Origin: Panulirus ornatus
Taxonomy: Eukaryota; Arthropoda; Malacostraca; Decapoda; Palinuridae
Length of the DNA: 64,000 nucleotides
Direction: 5' to 3'
NCBI RefSeq assembly: GCF_036320965.1
Contig: NC_092226.1
Coordinates: forward strand, 20,518,002-20,582,001
The position numbers were made by a program, and so were the translations under genes. How positions within the stretch are numbered: the first letter of the stretch is position 1; the number at the start of each line of letters is the position of its first letter. Of the stretch, positions 38,520-49,472 are shown one piece after another. Below the pieces are notes generated by a model, which saw only the letters and a program-made list of their open reading frames with translations, was not told the DNA's origin and made no database searches.

Positions 38520-39625
38520 CGTCCAAATGCCTCTCTCTTCTCTTTCACTAATAATCTTACTTCTTCATCCCACCACTCACTACCCTTTCTAATCAACCCA
38601 CCTCCCACGCTTCTCATGCCACAAGCATCTTTTGCGCACTCCATCACTGATTCCCTAAATACATCCCATTCCTCCCCCACTCCCCTTACTTCCATCGTTC
38701 TCACCTTTTTCCATTCTGTACTCAGTCTCTCCTGGTACTTCCTCACACAAGTCTCCTTCCCAAGCTCACTTACTCTCACCACCCTCTTCACCCCAACATT
38801 CACTCTTCTTTTTCTGAAAACCCATACAAATCTTCACCTTAGCCTCCACAAGATAATGATCAGACATCCCTCCAGTTGCACCTCTCGGCACATTAACATC
38901 CAAAAGTCTCTCTCTCGCGCGCCTGTCAATTAACACGTAATCCAATAACGCTCTCTGGCCATCTCTCCTACTTGTATACGTATACTTATGTATATCTCGC
39001 TTTTTAAACCAGGTATTCCCAATCACCAGTCCTTTTTCGGCACATAAATCTACAAGCTCCTCACCATTTCCATTTAGAACACTGAACACCCCATGTTACC
39101 AATTATTCCCTCAACTGCCACATTACTCACCTTTGCATTCAAATCACCCATCACTATAACCCGGTCTTGTGCATCAAAACCACTAACACACTCATTCAGC
39201 TGTTCCCAAAACACTTGCCTCTCATGATCTTTCTTCTCATGCCCAGGTGCATATGCACCAATAATCACCCATCTCTCTCCATCAACTTTCAGTTTTACCC
39301 ATATTAATCGAGAATTTACTTTCTTACATTCTATCACATACTCCCACAACTCCTGTTTCAGGAGTACTGCTACTCCTTCCCTTGCTCTTGTCCTCTCACT
39401 AACCCCTGACTTTACTCCCAAGACATTCCCAAACCACTCTTCCCCTTTACCCTTGAGCTTCGTTTCACTCAGAGCCAAAACATCCAGGTTCCTTTCCTCA
39501 AACATACTACCTATCTCTCCTTTTTTCACATCTTGGTTACATCCACACACATTTAGACACCCCAATCTGAGTCTACGTGGAGGATGAGCACTCCCCTCGT
39601 GACTCCTTCTGTTTCCCATTTTTAG
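38520..39625 (-). pseudogene. EEP endonuclease region of LINE-A (frameshifted)
   Basis: An apurinic-type (EEP family) endonuclease of a non-LTR element, which nicks target DNA to prime reverse transcription. In order: 'RLGCLNVCGCN' (catalytic Asn region) near 39560; 'DVLALSETKLKG' (catalytic Glu) near 39460; 'WVIIGAYAPGHE' near 39265; 'RVIVMGDLNAKV' (GDxN) near 39150; a 'LLDYVLIDRRARERLLDV' segment; and 'MSDHYLVEAKVK' (SDH) near 38860. A likely start is MGNRRSHEG at about 39619. A frameshift near 39080 separates GDLN from SDH, and another near 38780 precedes the linker. All catalytic motifs are recognisable but not in one frame. Confidence 0.88.
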
Positions 39626-40182
39626 AAAGTTAAAATACATGAAATGACAACCCCCTCCCCCCGCATGCGCGCGAGGTAGCGCTAAGAAAAGACAACAAAA
39701 GGCCACATTCGTTCACACTCAGTCTCTAGCTGTCATGTAATAATGCACCGAAACCACAGCTCCCTTTCCACATCCAGCCCCACAGAGCTTTCCATGGTTT
39801 ACCTCAGACGCTTCACATGCCCTGGTTCAATCCATTGACAGCACGTCGACCCCGGTATACCACATCGTTCCAATTCACTCTATTCCTTGCACGCCTTTCA
39901 CCCTCCTGCATGTTTAGGCCCCGATCGCTCAAAATCTTTTTCACTCCATCTTTGCACCTCCAATTTGGTCTCCCACTTCTCCTCGTTCCCACCACATCTG
40001 ATACATATATCCTCTTTATCAATCTTTCCTCACTCATTCTCTCCATGTGACCAAACCATTTCAAAACACCCCCTTCTGCTCTGTCAACCACACTCTTTGT
40101 ATTACCACATATCTCTCTTACCCTTTCATTACTTACTCGATCAAACCACCTCACACCACATAGTGTCCTCAAACATTTCATA
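39626..40182 (-). mobile_element. LINE-A copy 7: C terminus and truncated 3' UTR, head-to-tail with copy 6
   Basis: On minus it begins '[20 protein letters not shown]' just after a (TTA)n array. It keeps the ORF to its stop ('RVNWNDVVYRG', about 39860) and runs into the long-form 3' UTR. The UTR breaks off at about 39630 ('GTCATTTCATGTATTTTAAC') and continues directly as the 5' UTR of copy 6. Confidence 0.87.
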
Positions 40183-40229
<47 letters not shown>

Positions 40230-40252
40230 TATTATTATTGTTGTTGTTGTTG
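40183..40252 (+). repeat. (ATT)n then (GTT)n microsatellite
   Basis: About 18 ATT units with one ACT, then five GTT units. It abuts the 5' breakpoint of LINE-A copy 7. Confidence 0.97.
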
Positions 40253-41904
40253 TTTTTATCCATCGTGACCGAGTACGGATGTCATACTCAGGTACGTACA
40301 AGTACTGTGTACAGGCTGGCTAGATGTTTTGATGTGATGCAGCCCAATAGCTACTGCTGTAGACCACCAAACACTCGTCACTTAAGACTGCAACCCTCCG
40401 CCAAGCACCATCTGGACGCACCATTTTACTACACCCAGCCACCGATCCACCTGTACACACTACCATCCACCTTTAGAGTAAACTTTTACAGTATACCTCA
40501 CACCTGAGTACAGTATACCTTATGTGTAGTCTTTGCAGGTATTATCCTTACAGCTCGGCTGGGTTTAAAGCTTCCGAGTTGGGTCGTTGATCGACCAGTC
40601 AGTTGGAAGCAGCATCTTCCAGTCCCGCATGACCATCATACAGCCTGGCTGGTTTGTTACATTTTATTTATATTTACCAGACCTTCTAAATTTCTCCATT
40701 GTATGTCTCATTATGTTTTTTGATGTCTGCAGGCTGTGTTGAATAGTATTGGGCCTCAGATGTTTAAGGTATCTTTCTCTTTTTGTGCATATTGCGCCTG
40801 TTGATATCTGGGTATTAACGATTTACAGCTTCCATGCCTGTCGTTCTGATGTGGAATTAGTTTTTTTTTTTATATAGATTGGAAGCCATACTTTCTAGGA
40901 TTTTACTAGTGCAAATAATGATATACCTCTCCACTGTACGCTCCATTACTCGTGACTGCTAGACTGTGGATATACTTATAAGATGTAACTCCTAGACTAA
41001 GGCTATGCTACGCTGCAGAGAGTAGCTACAACCTTGGTGATTTCAGACGTTCCCAATAGTTCAGTTCCTTTACTGCGTTAGGACGTGTCGTGAAAGATCT
41101 CCAAGTGCCTTCTTGCACTGCATTTTGGTCCCTTATAGTGTGATGTTAGCACCCGGTACCACTCACCTCTACAGTTTACGTATACCTTACGCATGGGCAC
41201 AGTGCTACCCACCTACACTGGATACCAAGCACTTTAATTACGGTCACAGTCAGACATAACACGAACACGATGCCATGGGTGTTTACACAAGTTCCCTCAA
41301 TCGCACGCCCTCCACATACACAAGATGCCACCCACGCTCACCAGATGTCATGCACGTACATTAGACGCCTCGGCACGTACTACGACACTCGCATGCACCT
41401 AACGCTGCTCATGTGCACCTTAACACCATATGTGACATTACCGTTACATTAGACGTAACCCTCGTGATCAGCGAGAAAGTATCGATACATCTGCCGTGCT
41501 GTGCTGCACAGTTTGAAACAGCACGAAAGGTTGATATGTTCTCTATGGTCTTCTCGTGTACTGATACATCCTCTCCTTATTGAGCTGTGACGCTACACAA
41601 GATATGTAGAAAAGCTGTGGACAGCAGTTAATGGGTTGAATGAATGAATTCCTCAAATGTAATATATCTGAATGTTTAGTATTAGCGGGGGCAAGAAAGT
41701 ATGATTATGCTGAAATCTGCATCAATGAAAGTGTTTATTCGGAAAATCTGACTGGGTTATGAAAATTGCACTTCAAAACAAACACAATGCAAATGTTCTT
41801 TAGCCTAGTAATTGGTTTACAATTCATGTTTTGTATAAGGTCTTGTTATTATTTTACCTTCCATTCAGTGTAGGTGATCGCTGTCGAATGGAATGGCCAC
41901 AACA

Positions 41905-41909
<5 letters not shown>
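40253..41909. other. No recognised gene; sparse minisatellite motifs
   Basis: 'CACCTACAC', 'GATACC' and 'CACGTACA' motifs at 41150-41430 resemble the array at 35.9-37.2 kb. The rest is unrecognised. Confidence 0.4.

Positions 41910-41973
<64 letters not shown>
41910..41973 (+). repeat. (TA)n array
   Basis: About 64 bp of TA. Confidence 0.97.
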
Positions 41974-41978
<5 letters not shown>

Positions 41979-42061
41979 TTAGTTATATGGTTCTTCACGC
42001 TCTACAGTCATGTGATTAAAGGAATATTAGCGTGTTGCTACTGTTTTGATGTAACGATGCT

Positions 42062-42086
42062 GTGTGTGTGTGTGTGTGTGTGTGTG
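42062..42086 (+). repeat. (TG)n microsatellite
   Basis: About 12 TG units. Confidence 0.95.
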
Positions 42087-42255
42087 CCGCATTATTATAG
42101 TCTGCCTGTACAGTTGTTTCTCATCCTTCCTACCGTAGAAGCCCATTACCTTTGTGAGGCCCCCACAGGCCTTACATCCACAGGACGGGGACCGCGGGTT
42201 ATAAAGTTTAGTGGTCTTGTGTGTCTATGTGGGGGCGAGTGTGGGGCAAAGTGCA

Positions 42256-42262
42256 ACCCCCC

Positions 42263-42293
<31 letters not shown>

Positions 42294-42303
42294 ACACACA
42301 CAC
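42256..42303 (+). repeat. Poly-C then (CA)n
   Basis: About 23 C followed by about 12 CA units. Confidence 0.95.
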
Positions 42304-43139
42304 CAGGAAAACCATTCATTTTTCTAACGATTTTCGTCAACCCTTTTGTTTTGTTACTGTCTTCTCTCATCAGTTTCCCTACATGATGTAGTGTATATGC
42401 TTTTTCAGGTGGGTTGCTATTCGTACACTTGTTTGTCCTACTTCAACAGATAACTGATTTTTTGATATTTCACAGATTTAAGTTAAAAAATATGGCGTAA
42501 GGAAGGGACTCAAATTTTGATATATTCAAGAAATGATGAGGAAGCACCAACCATATGGAAACATATAGTGTCGTTGCTCATTTCGAATTCCATCGAACCC
42601 TAGTGACGATACTTATGACGCTGTCCACGTACACACAACGCCACCTACATTCGGCTGACAATACCCGTCTTGTATCGTCGATCCCACGTACAGTAGACCC
42701 CAGCAGCTGTTACTTGCCCTACGCACGTGTGTACATCATCTATACGACACGGCGCATCTATTCGTTAGTCTTTACCGTAACAACCTGACATAGATATTAC
42801 TTGTCATCTACTTCGGTGGATTTCAGAGATCGTCAGCCCTGAAAGCCAGGCAGGTGTGTTGCTCCGCCAGGCTGTTGGATGCTGCGACCGGTAGACCTAC
42901 CAAACTGTCACATCCTGTCATGTCTGGCACTCTCTGTTGATTATTTTTCGTCCGTACTGTTTCTTTTGTTTCTAATGGCTACAGACAATGTATTGGACAA
43001 TACCGTGTGCTTAGAGTGGTAGCTCATACTGAGCTTATTACGCCTTTTGATTTCAGTGTTAATATTTGTCAGATAACCATGCCTGTCGTGCCATGAGGGA
43101 ACTGGTGTTCACACATATTGACTCACATTGTCTCACACA
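42304..43139. other. No recognised gene
   Basis: Weak 'CACGTACACAC' minisatellite-like motifs at 42620-42740. Otherwise nothing recognised. Confidence 0.35.
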
Positions 43140-43445
43140 CACATGGAAGAGAGAAGAATAGGGGATGATTTGATCACACTCTTTAACTTGATAAAACGTA
43201 TCGATGATATAAACAGTAAACACTTCGAAAGATGCGATGACAACAAACCAGAGGCCTTAACATGAAAATAAGCGAATCTCTTGATGTAAAGAATTTCTTT
43301 TATTGCATAACAGAAATAGATGAATGAGCCATACTGAAGGGGGATATAGTAAATACTGCCAGCATACAGGTGTTTGAAAAGTATGTTAGCAGAAAAGGTT
43401 CAAGAGATAGGGCCCCACGAGCGTAAAACTCCTTCACCGTCAATG
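43140..43445 (+). mobile_element. Possible CR1-like LINE C-terminal relic
   Basis: A frame reads 'EERRIGDDLITLFNLIKRID' followed by a decayed stretch. This resembles the 'ERR.RGDLI..FK...G..' C-terminal motif of CR1-group ORF2. A similar segment lies near 45840-45990. Confidence 0.5.
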
Positions 43446-43449
43446 TAAT

Positions 43450-43473
43450 TGCACACACACACACACACACACA
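43450..43473 (+). repeat. (CA)n microsatellite
   Basis: About 12 CA units. Confidence 0.95.
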
Positions 43474-43919
43474 CTCGGGGTGTACTTCCGTGGTCAGGTC
43501 AGTGGGCGATTCCATGCCTTTATAGGTACTAAACTTCCCTGTGGGCTCGGGGAATGATAGAGGGTTCCCTGCTCGCTGTGACGTTTCCAGGTTCCGTTAT
43601 TGACCGTTTGCGCATGTAACCCTGGCACGTAATGCTCCGTCTTGCATGAGGCCACCCCTCTCACACTCTCCTCCTGTGCATGGTACGTGCATGTGGAACC
43701 CTGGCAGGTATGAAATGCTCCGACTTGCATGAGGCCCTCTTTCTCACCCCCCTCTTGTACATGACATGTGCATATGATGCCATATGTGTTTATACCACCA
43801 ATGGAGGCCACTTGGCACGTAGTGTATGGCATGTGTTAGTTCGACAGTTTGTCAAGGAGTAGATTCTTCAGCAAAACCCTTCATCGGTGACGGTGGTGGA
43901 TCTTGCTGGGGGTCCAACA

Positions 43920-44190
43920 CCTGTCGCATACTGCCTCACACACATGCCTTACCCGTCTTACACTGCCTTACACACAGGTCTTACACTACCCTTCATACCT
44001 GCCTTAGACTGCCTCACATACATGGCTTACAATACCCCTCTCGTCGGCTTTACAGTGCCCCAATCACCTGTTTTACACTGACCCACACCTGCTATACGCT
44101 GTTCCATTTCACCAGCTTTACACTGTCTCGCACACGTATCTTTACCTCCTCACTTGTCTCACGCTCTCTCGCACTCCTGCCTTACAGTTC
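43920..44190 (+). repeat. Degenerate ~20-bp minisatellite
   Basis: Imperfect units of 'TTACACTGCCTCACACACCTG' type. The same motif class recurs at 56.9-57.7 kb. Confidence 0.7.
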
Positions 44191-44707
44191 TGGGCATTGC
44201 AGTAGAAGGTTCCGTCATCTATAGAGGAAGACATAGGGACTTAGATACCTGTAACCTCAGATGTAGAGGGAAGGTCATGAGAGTGGGAGGAAGGATTCAC
44301 TAAGAGACGTCAGAAAGTGGAGGAGATTTTTGTGATGTGCTTCGGCGTAGATGTGAGCGTCATCCCAGCCAGCCAGTATTTGGAAGGCATGAGAGAGCAA
44401 GAAACGAGTATAGCAGGACAAGAGAAAGAGGAACAGAAACTTGTGAATATGTTTTGGACAAGACACGAGATGATTCCAAACATTCCTGTATTCTCAGAAT
44501 TAAACTGTCAGTTACAGAGCAGCAATTCGGACGAAGGATTTCAGAGGCCAGCGTTGTAGAGGATTGTGTAAGAATATGCGAGGAAATGACTAACTTGTTT
44601 AGAAGTGTCTCAGTGTGGGAGACAAGACCCCACACAGTAGTGAGGTGGAATGAGGAGGTGTTCATATTTCTAGAATAGGCAGACTTGATACTAAAGGGTC
44701 TTAACCC

Positions 44708-44711
<4 letters not shown>
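44191..44711. other. No recognised gene
   Basis: Overlapping plus-strand open frames at 44317-44678 have no recognisable domain and overlap each other in different frames. Confidence 0.35.

Positions 44712-44781
<70 letters not shown>
44712..44781 (+). repeat. (TA)n array
   Basis: About 70 bp of TA. Confidence 0.97.
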
Positions 44782-44784
<3 letters not shown>

Positions 44785-44879
44785 GTGTAATTTTGTGTGT
44801 ATCGACTCTCTTAGATTTCTTTTTAGAGTGAGCTCCGTTTTTTACCAAAGCGGCTGGATGCATAGTTTTTATTTGTATG

Positions 44880-46010
44880 ACCAGAAAGTTAGTAAAGATG
44901 CAGGAACAGGGTGGAGACTCCTTCCATGGATAGACGATTATTGTAGTGGATGGGGACAAAGGCTGCATGTCAGAGGAGCCTTCTCGAAATGGACTGAAGT
45001 CACCAGTGGTGTGCCGCTGGGCTCTGTACCGGGACCATTGCTCTTCTTAGTCTTCAGTTACCCTAAAGCTATAGACTCCTACCCCTGAATGTGTTTGCTG
45101 ATGATGCCAAAGTCATGTGGGAATTAGAATGCTTGAAGGATTGCATTAGTTTACAAGGGGACCTAGGCAGACTTTAAAGTTTGTCCGATACGTGGTTGAT
45201 GAAATTTAAGCCAAGTAATTGAAATGTAATGAAGTTGGGGCACACCGAAAGAAGGCTACGATGTGAGTATTATCGAACAGAAAATAAGCTGCGGGAATCT
45301 TTGAGAGACTTTGAGGTCAACGTTCGGCCACATATTTGGAGAACGAAAGGAAACGATCTGTGTGGTGGCAGATATTAGGACGTGGATTGGAAAATGTTAA
45401 GCAATCTATTCACATCTTATGTGACGCCAAAACTAGAATATGCTTGTCAGATTTAGTGACGTTTTAAATAAGCGTTAAGAGCTAATTGATAAGGTCCAGA
45501 GGAGGGCAGCAAAGATGGGGCTAGTGAAGAGAGCTGAATTTCATGGAAAGATTGTAGGCCTGAAATTTGCCGTTATGGAAGAGAGAAGAATAAAAGGTAA
45601 AATTATCATAACCTGAAACTTTTTCAACCAACTTGACGTATAGTTCTTTGAAAGATGCTGAAGAGGTCTGAAGAAGTATTACTGTAGTTGTAGAGCATGG
45701 AGGTAGCGGATGATTGGAATGAATTAAGTCTTGAGGCAGTGAATGTGAAAGCATACGAAAGCTTGAAGTGTTTTATGATTGTTGAGAAAGTTGAAAGGAT
45801 GCCCCACTCCCTCCTCCGTACAGTACAACTAGCTAAGTGAAGGGTGACTTGATCACAACTTTTAAGTTTTTAGAATCAGTTTGATCACGTCATCAGGAAA
45901 CAGATCATTGAAAGATGCAGGACAGATTCATCAGACTAAGCAAGGAACTTTGTTAGAGAAGATGTAAGGAAGTACATATGTCGTATCTGGCTAGAGCATG
46001 GTTGGGATAA
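44880..46010 (+). mobile_element. CR1/L2-like LINE relic (RT palm to C terminus)
   Basis: Plus-strand fragments in order. 'WIDDYCSGWGQRLHVRGAFS' and 'KWTEVTSGVPLGSVPGPLLF' (motif B-like 'SGVPQGSVLGPLLF') lie at 44930-45050. 'NVFADDAKVMWEL' (catalytic FADD) lies at about 45090, followed by 'DTWLMKFKPSN' at about 45190. A 'LFTSYVTPKLEYACQI' segment lies at about 45405 and a 'VIRKQIIERCRT' C-terminal segment at about 45890. Frames shift several times and stops are frequent. The catalytic FADD and the SGVP.GSV motif are clear. It is a different family from LINE-A and from the Jockey-like relics. Confidence 0.82.
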
Positions 46011-46323
46011 ACTTTAGTGATGAATTTAGTTTCAAAATAGTTTTTTTCAATGATGACGTGGGTGAAGGATGCACGTCGTTTGGGTGGTTGTTCCTAGATA
46101 AACAGCAACTAGAACTCGGGCCAAGAGAGGATTCTACGACTACATGCTCGCGCACTACGCACCAGCCAGTGAGCATGCTACATACACGTACGCTTGCTGG
46201 TATTACCCAGCCTCACTCTGCTACCCGCATTCATTCCCATCTGGTCTATTAACCTCTCCACACGCTCCTGAAGATGAATTGATGGATTCAGATCTGATAA
46301 AAGATTATATAGTTATATATATA

Positions 46324-46357
46324 TACCTCGCAAACGCGGGAGACAGCGACAAGGCAA

Positions 46358-46451
<94 letters not shown>
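46324..46451 (+). mobile_element. LINE-A 3' terminal scrap with poly-A and (TA)n
   Basis: 'ACCTCGCAAACGCGGGAGAC' then 'AGCGACAAGGC', about 20 A, and about 77 bp of TA. Only the last 35 or so bases of LINE-A are present, and TA sequence also lies immediately upstream. Confidence 0.85.
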
Positions 46452-46454
<3 letters not shown>

Positions 46455-46769
46455 CTATGAGTCTGCGGGGAAAATGAAACACGAAAAGTTCCTAAGTGCA
46501 CTTTCGTGTAATAATCACATCGTCAGGGGAGACACAAGAGAGAAATATAATAGTCAGTTGATATACATCGAAGAGACGAAGCTAGGACGCCATTTGGTGT
46601 CCTAGCTTCGTCTCTTCGATGTATATCAACTGACTGTTATATTTCTCTCTTGTGTCTCCCCTGATGTGATTATTACACGAAAGTGCACTTGGGAACTTTT
46701 CGTGTTTCATTTTCCCCGTGGACTCATAGGAATATCTTGATCACGCGCAAAATTGTGATCCTTTCCAAC
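46452..46769. mobile_element. Penelope-like terminal fragment as a long palindrome
   Basis: About 140 bp from 46452 is repeated in inverted orientation up to about 46735, with a turn at 'GACGCCATTTGGTGTC'. The minus-strand reading of the left arm carries 'CTGACGA' (46520-46526) and GAAA (46502-46505), a hammerhead-like core. The right arm reads 'CTGATGTG', so three core bases are missing. The fragment ends with 'TTGATCACGCGCAAAATTGT' and 'GATCCTTTCCAA' (46737-46768), the same end as at 30.6 and 61.9 kb. Assignment to Penelope-like elements rests on the hammerhead-like core and fold-back ends. No coding sequence is attached. Confidence 0.6.
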
Positions 46770-46774
46770 GTCCG

Positions 46775-46835
46775 TAACGTCCGTAACTCTCACGGCTTCC
46801 GGCAATATGGAAATACTTTCAGCACTATATAAGTT

Positions 46836-46907
<72 letters not shown>

Positions 46908-46968
46908 AACTTATATAGTGCTGAAAGTATTTCCATATTGCCGGAAGCCGTGAGAGTTACGGACGTTA
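46775..46968. repeat. Perfect ~66-bp inverted repeat around a (TA)n core
   Basis: The left arm from 46775 ('TAACGTCCGTAACTCTCACG ... AGTTTGCAT') is exactly complementary to the right arm ending at 46968. About 60 bp of TA lies between them. Confidence 0.95.
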
Positions 46969-47449
46969 TATCCAGTTTAATGGAAGCCTGGGAAGGTTGT
47001 GGCGTCTATGAATATCACGTTTGGTTAACGAACGTTATGTAGTATAGGTACAGTTGTGCAGCTTCTATGCTCTCGTTTCACCGTAGTCAGGTCGAGTTTG
47101 TACCATCGTGGTTCTTCACAGTGCGCCATGAAATACAGCTTTAAATCAAAGAGGAACTGCAGCCCTAGAAAATGTTCAGAAGTCTTCTACTACCTTCGTG
47201 GAGCCAGTGAAGCATCGTAAGTTACAGGGACGCATTACCAGTCCACAGGCTATTGTTGTTCATTTGAGTGTAAGTGTGAATGACAGTACAACATCTGGTT
47301 GTTGAATACGAGGAACCTTAGTGCTAGATATGCGTACGAATATTATTGAACTATGGAATGGTTGATTGGACAGGCTGTGCAAGTGGAATGCAGAGGTGAT
47401 GCTGGTACGAGATAAGGTAATGGAGGAATTGGTCGAAAATTCAGGGGTC
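46969..47449. other. No recognised feature
   Basis: No clear feature. It may be the decayed upstream part of the LINE segment that follows. Confidence 0.3.
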
Positions 47450-47662
47450 CACATATGTTTTTCTGCCAGCAGATATTAGAAGCATGGTGAAGAGGCCCCT
47501 AGGCTTCTTCAGAAGAAAGTTAGACCTATTTCTCCAGGGTGTGTCAGACCATCCCACTTGCGAAGTCTGTGCTGGAATTGAGAGGTTGCACCTCCCATCA
47601 GCATTGTCGCTGGACGAACTGTCGCAAAATCAGCTGGAGGTTTAAAGGAGGTAGGTTTTCTG
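47450..47662 (+). mobile_element. CR1-like LINE C-terminal relic
   Basis: A frame reads 'LPADIRSMVKRPLGFFRRKLDLFLQGVSDHPTCEV' in pieces. This is the 'LP..IR......FK.KLD.FL..V.D.P' end of CR1-group RT ORFs. Confidence 0.6.
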
Positions 47663-48969
47663 AACACACACACACACACACATCACGTACTTGCTACCAG
47701 GCTTGCGACCCGTACCTCTTCCCCTTTCCCTCTCCGATGCCTCTTGCACCTGGTTAATACCAAGTTCACCAGTTAATGTGCCACTAGCAGGTTAGGGAGC
47801 CCTTGAGCCGACCCCCCCTTTGCTCAGAGGCAGGTGCCGTACAACAAGTGACAGGCGGCGTAAGATAGCACTGGGTCTATATCCGTATCAGCGGCCTGTA
47901 AACCTGGTCGCTTGTGTGCCTCAGGACAAGCTCCGCTCCCTCGCAGCCCATCGTTTTGGCCAGAGGCTCCCCTTCCTCCGCCCGACAACGTCAAGAATTT
48001 GGCAGCACGTTGAGAGAGGCATCCGTATGTGGGAAGCTACAGCATGCCTGGAGTGCGTTTGTCTTAAAGGAGTATCAGTAGGTGATTAAAGCAGGAAGTC
48101 TAGGTACGATAACCAACCTGGACGTGAGTGATGCGGTCGGATACCGTGACGTTGTTCCAGTGGTCACTGATGACGGTAAGATGAGGGAACGAAGAAACGA
48201 AACACTAGCAGCCGTCAGGCCAGGTCTCACTAGGTCGAGACAAAGAAAAACGAGAGAGTTGATGTCGATGATCTCACCTCAGGGATCACAGAGCAGCCAT
48301 CGCGTCATCCAAGAAAATAAGAGTGTGGGTTCTGGGAACGTTCAGCACAAGGGACAGCAAGCCAGTGACGAGACTTTTTCAGAGAATTAGACTTTTCGGG
48401 GAAAGATTATTCTTGTATAGTAAGATCATCATGCAAAGCTGGCGATGTATACAGTGAACACGTTTCTTGTAAATGGTTTACTTCAACGTCTCGGCTTCAG
48501 GAGAGGCAGGGGATGGTGGACAGTCAATATAGCGAAGACGGACATTCACTGGACTCTTCCCTAACCTGTACTGGAAAGTGAGTCCAAACAGGCTGGAGTG
48601 AAAGACACTGCAGGGGATGCAGGGTAACCCTAGTGAGGAGTAGAGTTGTGCTGTTGGTAAGTATGGGGAAGAGGGGAAACCCTCGGAACCTCTAGTGTTT
48701 AAGAGCTGCTTTCCAAAGGTATCATAATCGCCACGGGAAGGCCTTCGACAGTGTTTAAAGAAGAGTGACATGTTCTTGTGAAGGTCACCTTATAAGTGGA
48801 CTCGAGACAGGTGTGGGCTGCTTGCTCCATCAGTGGGGAGCGTCAGGTCAAAAGGAGAACTGGCGGTAGGCGAGACTGGAACTCACCTGTACTGGGCGAC
48901 GTGGTGTTCTTATATTTAAAAGATGGTTTTCTGATGGAATGTCTACACATAGCAAAAGTCCAGCGTTTA
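47663..48969. other. No recognised gene
   Basis: A short (CA)n lies at 47664-47682. Open frames at 47820-48390 and on minus at 48478-48771 are not supported by domains or splice context. Confidence 0.35.
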
Positions 48970-49137
48970 GATTTTCTGGCGTATCGGTTAGCGTTCCTTA
49001 CCCTGACGCGTTCACGGGCTACGCAGGGTCGAGCGCATAGGTTCGAATCCTGGTTGCGGCAGTCGGTCCACAGTCAACCCAGCTGTTCATCCATCCATAG
49101 GGGTTGGTCGATAAGATGGACACATTGTTCAGGTAGG

Positions 49138-49140
<3 letters not shown>
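48970..49140 (+). mobile_element. tRNA-derived SINE
   Basis: A box-like TGGCGTATCGG at 48977-48987 and a perfect B box GGTTCGAATCC at 49040-49050 are spaced as in a tRNA gene (internal RNA polymerase III promoter). A tRNA-unrelated body follows ('GCAGTCGGTCCACAGTCAAC', 'GGGGTTGGTCGATAAGATGG') and the element ends in (TA)n. A full tRNA cloverleaf is not maintained, so this is a SINE, not a tRNA gene. Confidence 0.75.

Positions 49141-49222
<82 letters not shown>
49141..49222 (+). repeat. (TA)n then (CA)n, SINE tail
   Basis: About 60 bp of TA followed by about 20 bp of CA. Confidence 0.97.
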
Positions 49223-49224
<2 letters not shown>

Positions 49225-49398
49225 AAGCCCATTATATCTCTCGCACACCGCCAGTTGATCGCTCCTTTTCCATCCATATTTTGAATAATATTTATTTTTG
49301 TAAAGACTGTCAGTTCGACTCCTAAAACTGCATATATTAAAGCCATACATTACCTGAGTGTATTTTTCAGCCTTAGGCAGTATGTTTGACCAGTCAAA

Positions 49399-49419
49399 TG
49401 TTTATTATTATTATTATTA

Positions 49420-49455
<36 letters not shown>

Positions 49456-49472
49456 TTATTATTATTATTATT
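49399..49472 (+). repeat. (ATT)n microsatellite
   Basis: About 24 ATT units with a few substitutions. Confidence 0.97.

Larger units (their letters stand above)
38331..39625 (-). mobile_element. LINE-A copy 6: 5' end with endonuclease, RT deleted
   Basis: Read on minus from about 39625. It has a 5' UTR motif 'TTTCTAAAAATGGGAAACAG', then the endonuclease coding region, then the linker ('DVFRESVMECAKDACGMR') to 'GRFLQG' at about 38507. The sequence then jumps through (TA)n (38449-38503) straight to the 3' UTR end ('GTTTCCTTGCGCTACCTCGC', 'TAACGCGGGAGACAGCGAC') at about 38331. The entire RT domain is absent. This is the only copy in the window that keeps the 5' region of the family. Confidence 0.88.

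Noticed and set aside
48970..49050. Functional tRNA gene
   Set aside because: A and B boxes are present but the acceptor and anticodon arms do not form a cloverleaf, and a tRNA-unrelated body follows; called a SINE.
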